A stretch of DNA of 64,000 nt, taken from contig RIAZ01000029.1 of assembly GCA_003762615.1 (NCBI GenBank), positions 1 to 64,000 of the forward strand, read 5' to 3'. The translations under genes and the position numbers were made by a program. Position 1 is the stretch's first letter, and every line of letters begins with the position of its first letter. This document shows, one piece after another, positions 18,073 through 26,475 of this stretch. This DNA is from Muribaculaceae bacterium Isolate-037 (Harlan). GTDB lineage: Bacteria; Bacteroidota; Bacteroidia; Bacteroidales; Muribaculaceae. The notes under the pieces are model-generated. The model did not search any database and was not told the origin of the DNA. It saw only the letters and a program-made list of their open reading frames with translations.

Positions 18073-19602
18073 TCAATGTTTGAAATGACGCATTCCGGTG
18101 AAGAGCATTGTGATACCCTTTTCGTTTGCCACCTTGATGGAATCCTCGTCGCGGATGCTTCCGCCGGGCTGTACGATAGCTGTCACGCCATATTTTGATG
18201 CGAGTTCAACGGTGTCGCCGAAGGGGAGGAAGCCGTCGGATGCGAGCACAAGACCCTCGGTGATTCCGGCAGCCTTAGCCTCTTCGAGGGCGATCTCGGC
18301 AGAACCTACGCGGTTCATCTGTCCGGCACCTACTCCGGCTGTGGCACCATCCTTCACAACGACGATGGCGTTGCTCTTAACATGCTTCACGATCTTCCAG
18401 CCGAAGTCCATCTCAGCGAGTTCCTTCTCGGTAGGTTTGCGCTCAGTGACGCACATGTCGGCAGTGATGTCCTTGCACTCCACGTCGGCATCCTGTACGA
18501 GCATACCGCCGTTGACACCCACGTACTGCTTCTGGGGCTCTTTCACGTTGTCCATCTTCACTTCGAGGAGACGGAGGTTCTTCTTCGATGCAAGCACCTC
18601 AAGGGCTTCCGGCTCGAAAGCGGGAGCCATTACGATCTCAAGGAAGATAGGTTTCATGAGGCGTGCCACTTCGGCAGTCAGCGGACGGTTCATTGCCACG
18701 ATGCCGCCGTAGATACTCACCTTGTCAGCCTCGTAAGCACGTGTCCATGCCTCAAGGAGATCCTTGCCCACGCCTGCGCCACAGGGGTTCATGTGCTTGA
18801 GTGCGCAGCAGAACGGCTCTGTAAATTCGCGGACGATGTTGAGCGCGGCATTTGCATCCTGGATGTTATTGTAGCTGAGTTCCTTGCCGCCGAGCTGACG
18901 GGCGTGAGCTACTGAGTAAGACACCTCTTTGGGTGCACGGTAGAATGTGGCAGCCTGATGAGGATTCTCGCCGTAGCGCAGAGTCTGGATTGCGTCGAAA
19001 GCGAGGAACAGTTTCTCGTCAAGACCGGCAGCCTTGCGCATATAGGTTGCGATGTTGCTGTCGTAGAGAGCCGTGTGGGTATATGCCTTTGCTGAGAGTT
19101 TCAGACGGGTTTCGGGAAGAGTGTTGCCGTTTGCTGTGATCTCCTCAATTATGTTGGCATAGTCGGCAGGATCGCATACCACAGTTACGTCGCGGAAGTT
19201 CTTGGCTGCGCTGCGGAGCATTGAGGGACCGCCTATGTCGATGTTTTCCACGGCGTCTTCCATAGTGACGCCCTCTTTTGCGATGGTTGCCTCAAAGGGG
19301 TAGAGGTTGACGCATACCATCTCTATAGTGCCGATGCCGTTCTCTGCAAGCTGAGCCATGTGCTCCGCGCTGTCGCGGCGTCCGAGCAGACCGCCGTGCA
19401 CTTTGGGGTGAAGAGTCTTCACGCGGCCTTCGCAGATCTCAGGAAAACCGGTGACGTCCTGGATGTCGGCAACCACGAGACCTGCGCCACGGAGCACTTT
19501 CAGAGTGCCGCCTGTGGCGATGAGGTCCCAGCCGAGATTCTTGAGGGCAGTGGCAAATTCCACGATGCCCGTCTTATCGCTTACGCTGATTAAAGCTCTC
19601 AT
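18073..19602 (-). CDS. purH: Bifunctional AICAR formyltransferase/IMP cyclohydrolase
   Basis: The 509-residue protein performs the last two steps to IMP. The N-terminal cyclohydrolase (residues 1-190) has SVSDKTGIVEFA, GRVKTLHPKVHGGLL and NLYPFEATI. The C-terminal formyltransferase has LRYGENPHQAATFY, the catalytic KHMNPCGAG and the ending FLPFGDTVELAS...GGSIRDED. Full length and intact. It uses 10-formyl-THF from FolD, which is encoded two genes downstream. Confidence 0.97.
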   Translation of the reverse strand: MRALISVSDKTGIVEFATALKNLGWDLIATGGTLKVLRGAGLVVADIQDVTGFPEICEGRVKTLHPKVHGGLLGRRDSAEHMAQLAENGIGTIEMVCVNLYPFEATIAKEGVTMEDAVENIDIGGPSMLRSAAKNFRDVTVVCDPADYANIIEEITANGNTLPETRLKLSAKAYTHTALYDSNIATYMRKAAGLDEKLFLAFDAIQTLRYGENPHQAATFYRAPKEVSYSVAHARQLGGKELSYNNIQDANAALNIVREFTEPFCCALKHMNPCGAGVGKDLLEAWTRAYEADKVSIYGGIVAMNRPLTAEVARLMKPIFLEIVMAPAFEPEALEVLASKKNLRLLEVKMDNVKEPQKQYVGVNGGMLVQDADVECKDITADMCVTERKPTEKELAEMDFGWKIVKHVKSNAIVVVKDGATAGVGAGQMNRVGSAEIALEEAKAAGITEGLVLASDGFLPFGDTVELASKYGVTAIVQPGGSIRDEDSIKVANEKGITMLFTGMRHFKH

Positions 19603-19681
19603 TTATTTTATTTTGTTGTTGTTTTTGTTGCTTAATGTTTATGATTGTCATGCCGCATCTCCGCGATGTAGGGGAGGCGCG

Positions 19682-20263
19682 TCAGAGGGAGGAGAGTAGC
19701 TTCTGGACAGTAGCCGGATAGAGGATATGTTCCTGAGCATGGACCAGAGTCTCCAGTTCGTCGCGGTCGCTACCTTCGTAAGAAATGGCAGTCTGGGCGA
19801 TGATCTTCCCTCCGTCGAGAGTCTGGTCGACGAAATGGATAGAGATTCCGTAGACCTTCACCCCATATTTCATTGCCTGTCCGATCGCATCTGCCCCTTG
19901 GAATGCAGGGAGCAGAGAGGGGTGGATGTTGATGATTCTCCCTTCGTAGGCATTGAGAAGCACGTCGCCGATTATTCTCATGTATCCTGCGAGGCATATC
20001 AGATCTACACCCTTTTCGCGGAGATGACCTAACAGCATGGTCTCAAATTCCGCCTTCGACGCGAAGTCTTTCGGACGGAATTCCACTACGGGTACTCCGA
20101 ATCGTGCGGCACGTGTCACGACGTATGCGCCGGGTTTGTCAGTGACGCAGAGAACCACTTCCGCGTCAATCCTCCCTTCGGCACACGCCTTGGCTATTGC
20201 CTCAAAATTGGAGCCGTTGCCGCTGGCGAATATTGCAATCCGTTTCTTGTCTTTACTGTCCAT
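19682..20263 (-). CDS. purN: Phosphoribosylglycinamide formyltransferase
   Basis: The 193-residue enzyme formylates GAR with 10-formyl-THF. It has IAIFASGNGSNFEAI (GAR-binding loop), LAGYMRIIGDVLL, and the catalytic INIHPSLLPAF plus VDQTLDGGKIIAQ, in the order of the family. No purT is seen. A 79-base gap separates it from the next gene, purH. Confidence 0.95.
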   Translation of the reverse strand: MDSKDKKRIAIFASGNGSNFEAIAKACAEGRIDAEVVLCVTDKPGAYVVTRAARFGVPVVEFRPKDFASKAEFETMLLGHLREKGVDLICLAGYMRIIGDVLLNAYEGRIINIHPSLLPAFQGADAIGQAMKYGVKVYGISIHFVDQTLDGGKIIAQTAISYEGSDRDELETLVHAQEHILYPATVQKLLSSL

Positions 20264-20302
20264 TGTCTATGTCGTTAGATGCTTGTAGTGCGGAACTACA
20301 CC

Positions 20303-21328
20303 TTATAATATAGTGACGCCTTCGCCTTCGACCACCTTGCCGATTACGGAAGCCTTCTCTCCGGCTTTCGTGAGGATCTCGATAGCCTTGGGTGCGTCCT
20401 CCTCGTTGACTGCAAGCACCATGCCGATGCCCATGTTGAAGATGTTGAACATCTCGCGGTGGGGCACCTTGCCATATTTCTCAAGCAGACGGAACACCGG
20501 AAGAATCTCCCAGCTGCCCTCTTTCACCTCTATGCCCTGCCCTTTGGAGAGGATACGCGGGATATTCTCGTCGAATCCGCCGCCGGTGATGTGGGCTATG
20601 CCGTGAACGTCGATCTCCTTGAGCACCTCATGCACCTGCTTGACGTAAATACGGGTGGGGGTGAGGAGCATCTCGCCGAGAGTCTGGTCGCCTGTCTCCT
20701 CATATTTCTTGTTGAGGTCAAGACCGTTGTCGGCTACAATCTTGCGCACAAGGCTGAAACCGTTGGAGTGTACGCCTGAGGATGCTATGCCCACGAGTAC
20801 GTCGCCTGCCTTTACTTTCGAGCAGTCGATAAGGTTCTCTTTCTCTACGGCACCTACAGTGAAACCTGCGATGTCGTAGTCGTCCTCGTCATACATGCCG
20901 GGCATCTCGGCGGTCTCACCGCCTACGAGTGCGCAGCCTGCCTGACGGCAACCCTCTGCCACGCCTGCCACGATTGCCTCAACAACTGCGGGATGATTCT
21001 TACCCACTGCCACATAGTCGAGGAAAATCAGAGGCTCGGCACCCTGTGCGAGCACGTCGTTGACGCACATTGCCACGGCGTCGATGCCGATGGTGTCGTG
21101 CTTGTCGAGGGCGAATGCCAATTTAAGTTTTGTGCCGACACCGTCGGTGCCGCTCACGAGGATGGGATGCTTATAGTTGAGCGAGCCGAGATCGAACATG
21201 CCGCCGAACGCGCCGATGTTGCCCATGCAGCCGAAGCGGTTTGTCGATGCCACATGCTTCTTGATGCGGCTCACTACCTCATAACCGGCTTCCAGATTCA
21301 CGCCGGAGGCTTCATAACTTTTTGCCAT
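20303..21328 (-). CDS. purM: Phosphoribosylformylglycinamidine cyclo-ligase (AIR synthetase)
   Basis: The 341-residue protein closes the imidazole ring of AIR with ATP. It shows VSGTDGVGTKLKLAF (metal and phosphate binding), CVNDVLAQGAEPLIFLDY, GGETAEMPGMY and HITGGGFDENIPRIL, all in family order. Length is normal for PurM. It lies between purL and purN, matching the reaction order. Confidence 0.96.
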   Translation of the reverse strand: MAKSYEASGVNLEAGYEVVSRIKKHVASTNRFGCMGNIGAFGGMFDLGSLNYKHPILVSGTDGVGTKLKLAFALDKHDTIGIDAVAMCVNDVLAQGAEPLIFLDYVAVGKNHPAVVEAIVAGVAEGCRQAGCALVGGETAEMPGMYDEDDYDIAGFTVGAVEKENLIDCSKVKAGDVLVGIASSGVHSNGFSLVRKIVADNGLDLNKKYEETGDQTLGEMLLTPTRIYVKQVHEVLKEIDVHGIAHITGGGFDENIPRILSKGQGIEVKEGSWEILPVFRLLEKYGKVPHREMFNIFNMGIGMVLAVNEEDAPKAIEILTKAGEKASVIGKVVEGEGVTIL

Positions 21329-21348
21329 TTCTATATTTTTTTATACGC

Positions 21349-21375
21349 CCCGCGCAATTCTCTTTCATGCGCGGG
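21349..21375 (-). other. Intercistronic hairpin between purL and purM
   Basis: CCCGCGCA at 21349-21356 pairs with TGCGCGGG at 21368-21375 across an 11-nt loop. It sits in the 65-base gap after the purL stop. There is no T-run on the - strand, so processing or mRNA stability is more likely than termination. Confidence 0.45.
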
Positions 21376-21393
21376 ACGCAAGGATTATTAATA

Positions 21394-24300
21394 TTATTTT
21401 GCCTTGAAATAGGCTACAGCGTTGGCGAAGAGGTTCTGGCTCTTGTTGCCGGCGATGTTCTTCATCAGTCCGTCGGCATAACGCTCGGAGTGTGCCATCT
21501 TGCCGAGGATAAGACCGTCGGGCGAGATGATGCCCTCGATAGCCTCTGTACTGCCGTTGGGGTTGGCCGGGGAATCCATTGTGGCGTTACCCTCGCTGTC
21601 GGCATACTGGAATGCTATCTGACCGTTCTTGCGGAGAGTGGCGGCAAGTTCTGCGTTAGCCACGAATTTCCCCTCACCGTGGGATGCTGCAACTGCGTGC
21701 ATCTCGCCGAGTTCGAATCCGGCAAGCCATGGGGAGGCTACCGAACCTACGCGGGTGTTGACGATCTGTGAGATGTGACGGTTGATGTCATTATGGAAGA
21801 GTGTGGGGGAGTCGGCTGTCAGCTCACCGATCTTGCCGAAGGGGAGAAGACCGGATTTCACGAGTGCCTGGAAGCCGTTGCAGATGCCGAGGATCAGACC
21901 GCCACGTGCGTGGAGGCGTTCGATTGCTGCCTTCACCTTCTCATTCATGATGACGCTTGCGATAAACTTACCGCTTCCGTCGGGCTCGTCGCCCTCGGAG
22001 AAGCCGCCGGAGAATGCGAGGATATCGCAGGCATCGATGTGTGCCGCCATGTCGGAAGTGGATTTCTCGATGTCTTCAGCCGTCTGGTTGCAGAATACGG
22101 ATGTAGTCACCACTGCACCCTCCTTGGCGAATGAAGCCGCCATGTCATAGTCGCAGTTTGTGCCGGGGAATACGGGGAGATACACCACAGGGTTATCCTT
22201 AGGCTCACCCTTGTATTTTGCCACTTCAGAGCCGGATGTCGCATTCTCCACCTTGCCGCTCACTGCGGTGCGGTCGGGATATACGGCGGTGAAACGCACA
22301 CGGTTAGCCTCAAATGCCTCGTCAATTGAGATCTTCTCTCCGTTGACGGTGAGGGTGGGCTCTGCCACTGTCTCGCCGATAAGGTCGAAGTCGGGGAGGT
22401 TGAGGATATCCTTGCTCTCCACCACAATTGAACCGTTGCCATAGTTGAAGAGGTCATCCTCCTTGGCTGTAATGTTGACGCCGATGCGGTTGCCGAAGCT
22501 CATCTTGGCAATAGCCTCAGTGAGACCGCCGAAGCCGAGTGCATAGCCTGAAACTACGGTGCCCTCCTCGATGAGACGCTGGAGTAACTTGTAGTTGGTC
22601 TTCAGTTTCTCGGAATCCGGCATGAGGGAGGGGAGCGGGTTGTGGCGCACCACATATATATAGTTGCCAGCTGCCTTGAACTCAGGGCTGATGACGTTGC
22701 GGCTGTCTACGGGAGCCACGCCGAATGCGATGAGTGTCGGGGGCACGCTGATGTTGGCGAATGTGCCGCTCATGGAGTCCTTGCCGCCGATTGATGCAAG
22801 ACCGAACTCAGTCTGCATGCGCAGGGTGCCAAGTAGTGCGGCGAGAGGCTTGCCCCATGATTCGCGGGTGTGCATGCGCTCGAAATACTCCTGATAGGAG
22901 AATCTCATGCGCTCGTAGTCGGCACCGGCTGCAACAGCCTTGCTGATAGCCTCCACTACTGAGTAGGCTGCACCGTGATACGGGCTCCAGCTTGTAAGGT
23001 AGGGGTTGAAGCCGAATGCCATCATGCTGGCGGTGTCGGTATGGTGGTTGCCTACAGGGAGTTTCTGCACTGATACCTGTGCCTCTGTCCCCTGAGTCTT
23101 GCCGCCGAACGGCATGAGCACTGTCGATTTGCCGATTGAGGAGTCGAAATGCTCGATAAGACCTTTCTGGGAGGTCACGTTGTCGTCAGCGAGAAGGTTC
23201 AGGAATTTATCTTTGAGTGAGTTGCCTGCCACTTCATGTACAAACGGATCACGCGGCTCGATGGTGCCGATTGTTGCCTCTGCGAAATGGCGTGCACCTG
23301 CTGAGTCGATAAACTCGCGGCTGAGGTCTGCAACTACCTTGTCGCCGTAGAACATGCGCATTCTTCCGGTGGAGGTCACGTCTGCCACATGGTTGACCTC
23401 AAGATTCTCCTCATGGCAGTATTTGATAAACTCATCCATGTCTTTCTTCTCGACCACTACCGACATACGCTCCTGGCTCTCGCTTATGGCGAGTTCGGTG
23501 GTGTTAAGACCGGAATATTTTGTAGGCACTCTGTCGAGATGTATGTCAAGACCGTCGGTAAGTTCGCCGATTGCCACGCTGACGCCGCCGGCACCAAAGT
23601 CGTTTGATTTCTTGATGAGTCGTGTCACCTCCGGACGACGGAACAGGCGTGCGATCTTTCTCTCTTCGGGCGCGTTACCTTTCTGCACCTCACTGCCACA
23701 CTCCTCAAGTGATGATGTGGTGTGTTCCTTTGATGAACCTGTAGCACCGCCGATGCCGTCGCGACCTGTGCGACCGCCGAACATGAGCACTACGTCTCCC
23801 TCTGCGGGGCTTTCACGACGCACGTCGGATGCCTTCACTGCACCGACCACAGCACCTACCTCAAGGCGTTTTGCCACGTAGTCGGGGTGGTATATTTCGC
23901 GCACGTGGGTTGTGGCAAGACCGATCTGGTTGCCGTAAGATGAATATCCGGCAGCTGCACGCAGGGAGATGACTCTCTGGGGAAGTTTACCCTCCATAGT
24001 CTCTGATACAGGTTTGTAGATATCGCCTGCACCGGTGACGCGCATTGCCTGATATACGTAGCTTCGTCCGCTCAACGGGTCGCGGATTGCACCGCCGAGA
24101 CAGGTAGATGCGCCGCCAAACGGCTCAATCTCAGTCGGGTGGTTGTGAGTCTCGTTCTTGAACTGAAGCAGCCAGCGTTCCTTCTCGCCGTCAACGTCTA
24201 CATCAACGTAGATGCTGCAAGCGTTGTTCTCCTCGCTCTGCTCCAAGTCGTTGAGCTGACCTGTCTTCAGCAGGTAGCGTGCGCCGATGGTGGCAAGATC

Positions 24301-25101
24301 CATGAGGCAAAGGGGCTTGTGCTCACGTCCTAATTCCTTGCGGATCTCATGCCACTGGCGAAGGCTCTCCTCAAGGTCGGCGGAAGCGAAAGAATCATTC
24401 ACCTTTATATCGGTCAGTTCGGTAGTGAATGTGGTGTGGCGGCAATGGTCACTCCAGTAAGTGTCAAGGATACGAAGCTCAGTCTCGTTGGGGTCGCGAC
24501 CTTCGGCAGTGAAGTATTTCACCACTTCCATAAGGTCGTCGCCGTTCATTGCCAATCCCTTCTCCTTGCACCATGCGGGAGCCTGATCGGCAGTTATTTC
24601 GCGGAAACCTTCAAGCACTGGCACCGGTTTGGCAGCGGCTCTTTCCGGGGCAGCGAGTATCGACAGGTCTTTCTGACGCGATTCCACGGCATTGATGCAA
24701 TAGTGAGCAATTTTCTTCATCTCCTCATCGCCTACAGAGGCATCGAAAATGATGAGGCGTGCGCTGCGGATCTCGATGTCGGCATCCGGTTTGATGAGCT
24801 TGACACACTCAACGGCAGCGGCTGCACGCTGGTCAAACTGTCCGGGGAGCGACTCAATCGCAAGATAGGGGCGTCCTTCGAAGTCTACTTCCTTTGACAC
24901 GTTATCGGTGGCAGGTTCGCCAAACACCTTGTAGCTGCTCTTCTCCACCAATTCAGGAGTGAAGCCGAAAAGGTCATAAACGCAAAGGAGACGAAGGTCG
25001 CGGATGTTGAGTCCGAGATTTGAGTTGAGCTCATTGCGGAGGCTTTCCGCTTCCACACGATATGGCTCACGTTTCTCTACGAAAATTCTATATGGAGTCA
25101 T
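21394..25101 (-). CDS. purL: Phosphoribosylformylglycinamidine synthase, single-chain form
   Basis: This 1235-residue enzyme makes FGAM from FGAR, ATP and glutamine. It is the large fused type: an N-terminal PurS-like domain, two AIR-synthetase-like halves (LDTYWSDHCRHTTFTTEL near residue 210; NNTCSIYVDV-type region; GRTGRDGIGGATGSS; KNDFGAGGVSVAIGEL), then a C-terminal class I glutamine amidotransferase with the nucleophile in GICNGFQALVKSGLLP and the catalytic His in SHGEGKF. The fused form means no separate PurQ and PurS are needed. It follows purE by 20 bases. Confidence 0.97.
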   Translation of the reverse strand: MTPYRIFVEKREPYRVEAESLRNELNSNLGLNIRDLRLLCVYDLFGFTPELVEKSSYKVFGEPATDNVSKEVDFEGRPYLAIESLPGQFDQRAAAAVECVKLIKPDADIEIRSARLIIFDASVGDEEMKKIAHYCINAVESRQKDLSILAAPERAAAKPVPVLEGFREITADQAPAWCKEKGLAMNGDDLMEVVKYFTAEGRDPNETELRILDTYWSDHCRHTTFTTELTDIKVNDSFASADLEESLRQWHEIRKELGREHKPLCLMDLATIGARYLLKTGQLNDLEQSEENNACSIYVDVDVDGEKERWLLQFKNETHNHPTEIEPFGGASTCLGGAIRDPLSGRSYVYQAMRVTGAGDIYKPVSETMEGKLPQRVISLRAAAGYSSYGNQIGLATTHVREIYHPDYVAKRLEVGAVVGAVKASDVRRESPAEGDVVLMFGGRTGRDGIGGATGSSKEHTTSSLEECGSEVQKGNAPEERKIARLFRRPEVTRLIKKSNDFGAGGVSVAIGELTDGLDIHLDRVPTKYSGLNTTELAISESQERMSVVVEKKDMDEFIKYCHEENLEVNHVADVTSTGRMRMFYGDKVVADLSREFIDSAGARHFAEATIGTIEPRDPFVHEVAGNSLKDKFLNLLADDNVTSQKGLIEHFDSSIGKSTVLMPFGGKTQGTEAQVSVQKLPVGNHHTDTASMMAFGFNPYLTSWSPYHGAAYSVVEAISKAVAAGADYERMRFSYQEYFERMHTRESWGKPLAALLGTLRMQTEFGLASIGGKDSMSGTFANISVPPTLIAFGVAPVDSRNVISPEFKAAGNYIYVVRHNPLPSLMPDSEKLKTNYKLLQRLIEEGTVVSGYALGFGGLTEAIAKMSFGNRIGVNITAKEDDLFNYGNGSIVVESKDILNLPDFDLIGETVAEPTLTVNGEKISIDEAFEANRVRFTAVYPDRTAVSGKVENATSGSEVAKYKGEPKDNPVVYLPVFPGTNCDYDMAASFAKEGAVVTTSVFCNQTAEDIEKSTSDMAAHIDACDILAFSGGFSEGDEPDGSGKFIASVIMNEKVKAAIERLHARGGLILGICNGFQALVKSGLLPFGKIGELTADSPTLFHNDINRHISQIVNTRVGSVASPWLAGFELGEMHAVAASHGEGKFVANAELAATLRKNGQIAFQYADSEGNATMDSPANPNGSTEAIEGIISPDGLILGKMAHSERYADGLMKNIAGNKSQNLFANAVAYFKAK

Positions 25102-25121
25102 GATGAGATGGTTGATTTCAA

Positions 25122-25592
25122 TCAGTCTAATGTTGATGCGAGAACTTTCTCAGCCTGTTTGCGACGGAACTCGTCCATTTTCTCTTTGAGAGATGCGTCG
25201 GTGATGGCGAGCATCTCGATGGCGAGGAGTGCGGCATTCTTTGCACCGTCGATAGCCACAGTGGCTACCGGTATGCCTGACGGCATCTGCACCATCGACA
25301 GGAGAGAGTCAAGACCGTCGAGAGTCTTCCCCTTGATGGGGACTGCGATGACGGGGAGGGTGGTGAACGCAGCCACCACGCCTGCAAGATGTGCGGCACC
25401 GCCTGCAGCGGCGATTACGGCAGCGAAATCACGCTCACGCAATCCGCTGACCCATTTTTCGAGCTCCGCAGGAGTGCGGTGTGCGCTCAGAACCTTAGTT
25501 TCAGACTCGACGCCAAACTGAGCAAGAGTCTCAGTGGCAGCCTTCATGACTCCCCAATCGCTGGTGGAGCCCATAACAACACCTATTTTCAC
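25122..25592 (-). CDS. purE: N5-carboxyaminoimidazole ribonucleotide mutase
   Basis: The roughly 156-residue protein begins IGVVMGSTSDWGVM and has LSAHRTPAEL and AAAGGAAHLAGVVAA, the motifs of PurE. The frame is open to an ATG at 25646, but that codon lies inside a strong terminator hairpin, so I place the start at GTG 25592 (a TTG at 25604 is also possible). Class I PurE needs PurK, and no purK is in this window. It is the first gene of the purine cluster and follows the structured leader and terminator at 25609-25650, so its expression probably depends on read-through. Confidence 0.93.
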   Translation of the reverse strand: MKIGVVMGSTSDWGVMKAATETLAQFGVESETKVLSAHRTPAELEKWVSGLRERDFAAVIAAAGGAAHLAGVVAAFTTLPVIAVPIKGKTLDGLDSLLSMVQMPSGIPVATVAIDGAKNAALLAIEMLAITDASLKEKMDEFRRKQAEKVLASTLD

Positions 25593-25608
25593 TTTATGAT
25601 TCAAGTTT

Positions 25609-25650
25609 AAAAAACGGATGGGCGCCACATAATATGTGGCGTCCACCCGT
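25609..25650 (-). terminator. Intrinsic terminator immediately upstream of purE (candidate attenuator)
   Basis: On the - strand a 17-position stem (16 pairs including one G-U, one mismatch) with a 3-nt loop, 25650 to 25614, is followed at once by six Ts (25614-25609). Its core is GCGCCACAT paired with ATGTGGCGT across AAT, as written on the + strand. It sits 17 bases before the GTG start of purE and downstream of a promoter-like site, so it would stop transcription before the purine operon unless overridden. Confidence 0.8.
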
Positions 25651-25865
25651 TTATATTGTTACACTGTTTACCTGTCTGTTGCTGCCGGCTGTATGTCGGC
25701 ATGCCTTCACCACACAAGAGCACACTATTATTCCCGAAAGATGCAGACGCGCACTTGTGATGCTCGAAATCCTGCCCGGCTTTCGTCTGGCTGAAGATAT
25801 GTCACGTCGTTGCATATTCATGCGGAATCAAGATGTCTCCCTCCCGGAAAGGAAATTTGTGGTTC
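25651..25865 (-). promoter_or_regulatory. Structured leader RNA upstream of purE (unidentified; riboswitch, attenuator or sRNA)
   Basis: From the predicted start near 25865 to the terminator there are about 215 nt with no convincing open frame on the - strand. Several complementary segments can be seen in the - strand RNA: CAGACG with CGTCTG, the overlapping CGAAAG with CTTTCG, CACAAG with CTTGTG, and GCCGG with CCGGC near the 3' end. The first two pairings use overlapping bases, so they exclude one another. I found no match to purine, PRPP/ykkC, THF, cobalamin or TPP riboswitch cores that I know. A separate small RNA such as 6S RNA, ending at the terminator, is an alternative. Confidence 0.5.
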
Positions 25866-25871
25866 TGTGTG

Positions 25872-25904
25872 CAAAATTAATAAATATTTTTGACATATCC
25901 ACAA
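25872..25904 (-). promoter_or_regulatory. Promoter-like site for the purE leader
   Basis: The - strand reads TAATTTTG at 25879-25872, matching the Bacteroidetes -7 element TAnnTTTG. An ATTG lies about 22 bases upstream (25905-25902), slightly further than the usual 19-20. Transcription would begin near 25865. Confidence 0.45.
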
Positions 25905-26079
25905 TCCCCATCCAATAAATCATCAGCTAATGCAGTTTTTCAGGGTCGTTTCCCCAGTCTTATTGTCTGCACATTATATCTGGTCTGAAGCCTCATCCGG
26001 GGTGAGGCGATAACTTCGGTTTGGTTTGTGTTGAATGCCTGCTCACAGAAGACACGTTGTAGCGTTGTACGGTTTCCGC

Positions 26080-26203
26080 AAACTCCGATAAAATGCAAAT
26101 TTGAGCCTTGTAAACTCCGATAAAATGCAGTTTTTGGCATTCTAAACTCCGATAAAATGCAAATTTGAGCCTTGTAAACTCCGATAAAATGCAGTGACCT
26201 GCC
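26080..26203. repeat. Four-unit array with an exact 32-bp period
   Basis: The 18-mer AAACTCCGATAAAATGCA occurs at 26080, 26112, 26144 and 26176, exactly 32 bases apart. The 14-bp parts between them alternate: the first and third are the same, and the second begins like what follows the fourth, so the true unit is about 64 bp. Spacers are too short and too alike for CRISPR. The array directly follows an ATPase-gene remnant on the - strand, in the gap between the purE leader and the accessory operon. Confidence 0.85.
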
Positions 26204-26278
26204 ACAGTTCATCCATTAATAATCTTACCGGGATGAAGTATATATATCTTTAGCGTCATGCAGTTTTACGTCATTCAA

Positions 26279-26398
26279 CTAATTATACGGAAGAAGCATC
26301 CCAAAAGTTCCAATAAGAAGTGCAACGGTTTCGTCAGCATATCGTGCAATGAGCTTATCAAGGTACGCATCTCGTCTGATAGGGCTATTTATGTTCAT
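26279..26398 (-). pseudogene. N-terminal remnant of an AAA ATPase (DUF4143 type)
   Basis: A 39-codon frame begins MNINSPIRRDAYLDKLIARY, which resembles the first 20 residues of the common Bacteroidales ATPases whose next element is a Walker A loop. Here the frame runs into unrelated residues and a stop before any P-loop. A TAATTTTG promoter-like element lies upstream at about 26420. The 32-bp repeat array lies just after it. The match is from memory and the piece is short, so this is tentative. Confidence 0.35.
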
Positions 26399-26475
26399 AT
26401 CGTATTCCGAATTTACTGCAAAATTACAGTATTTCCGGAATACATGCGAATACTAATAAAAGGTGGTTAATGATT

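Noticed and set aside
21705..21730. TTCGAATCC, a tRNA T-loop-like sequence
   Set aside because: It lies within purL in frame and no acceptor stem or anticodon arm can be built around it.
11007..25521. Many + strand open frames opposite the purine genes
   Set aside because: They lie antisense to intact conserved enzymes and have shadow-like composition with no family motifs.
25593..25646. N-terminal extension of purE to the ATG at 25646
   Set aside because: The extension would be coded by the terminator hairpin and its T-run, and the family start fits GTG 25592 better.
26080..26203. Possible CRISPR array
   Set aside because: Only four 18-bp units, 14-bp spacers that repeat each other, and no cas genes nearby.
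26258..26470. 70-residue + strand open frame
   Set aside because: It is antisense to the ATPase remnant and has no family features.
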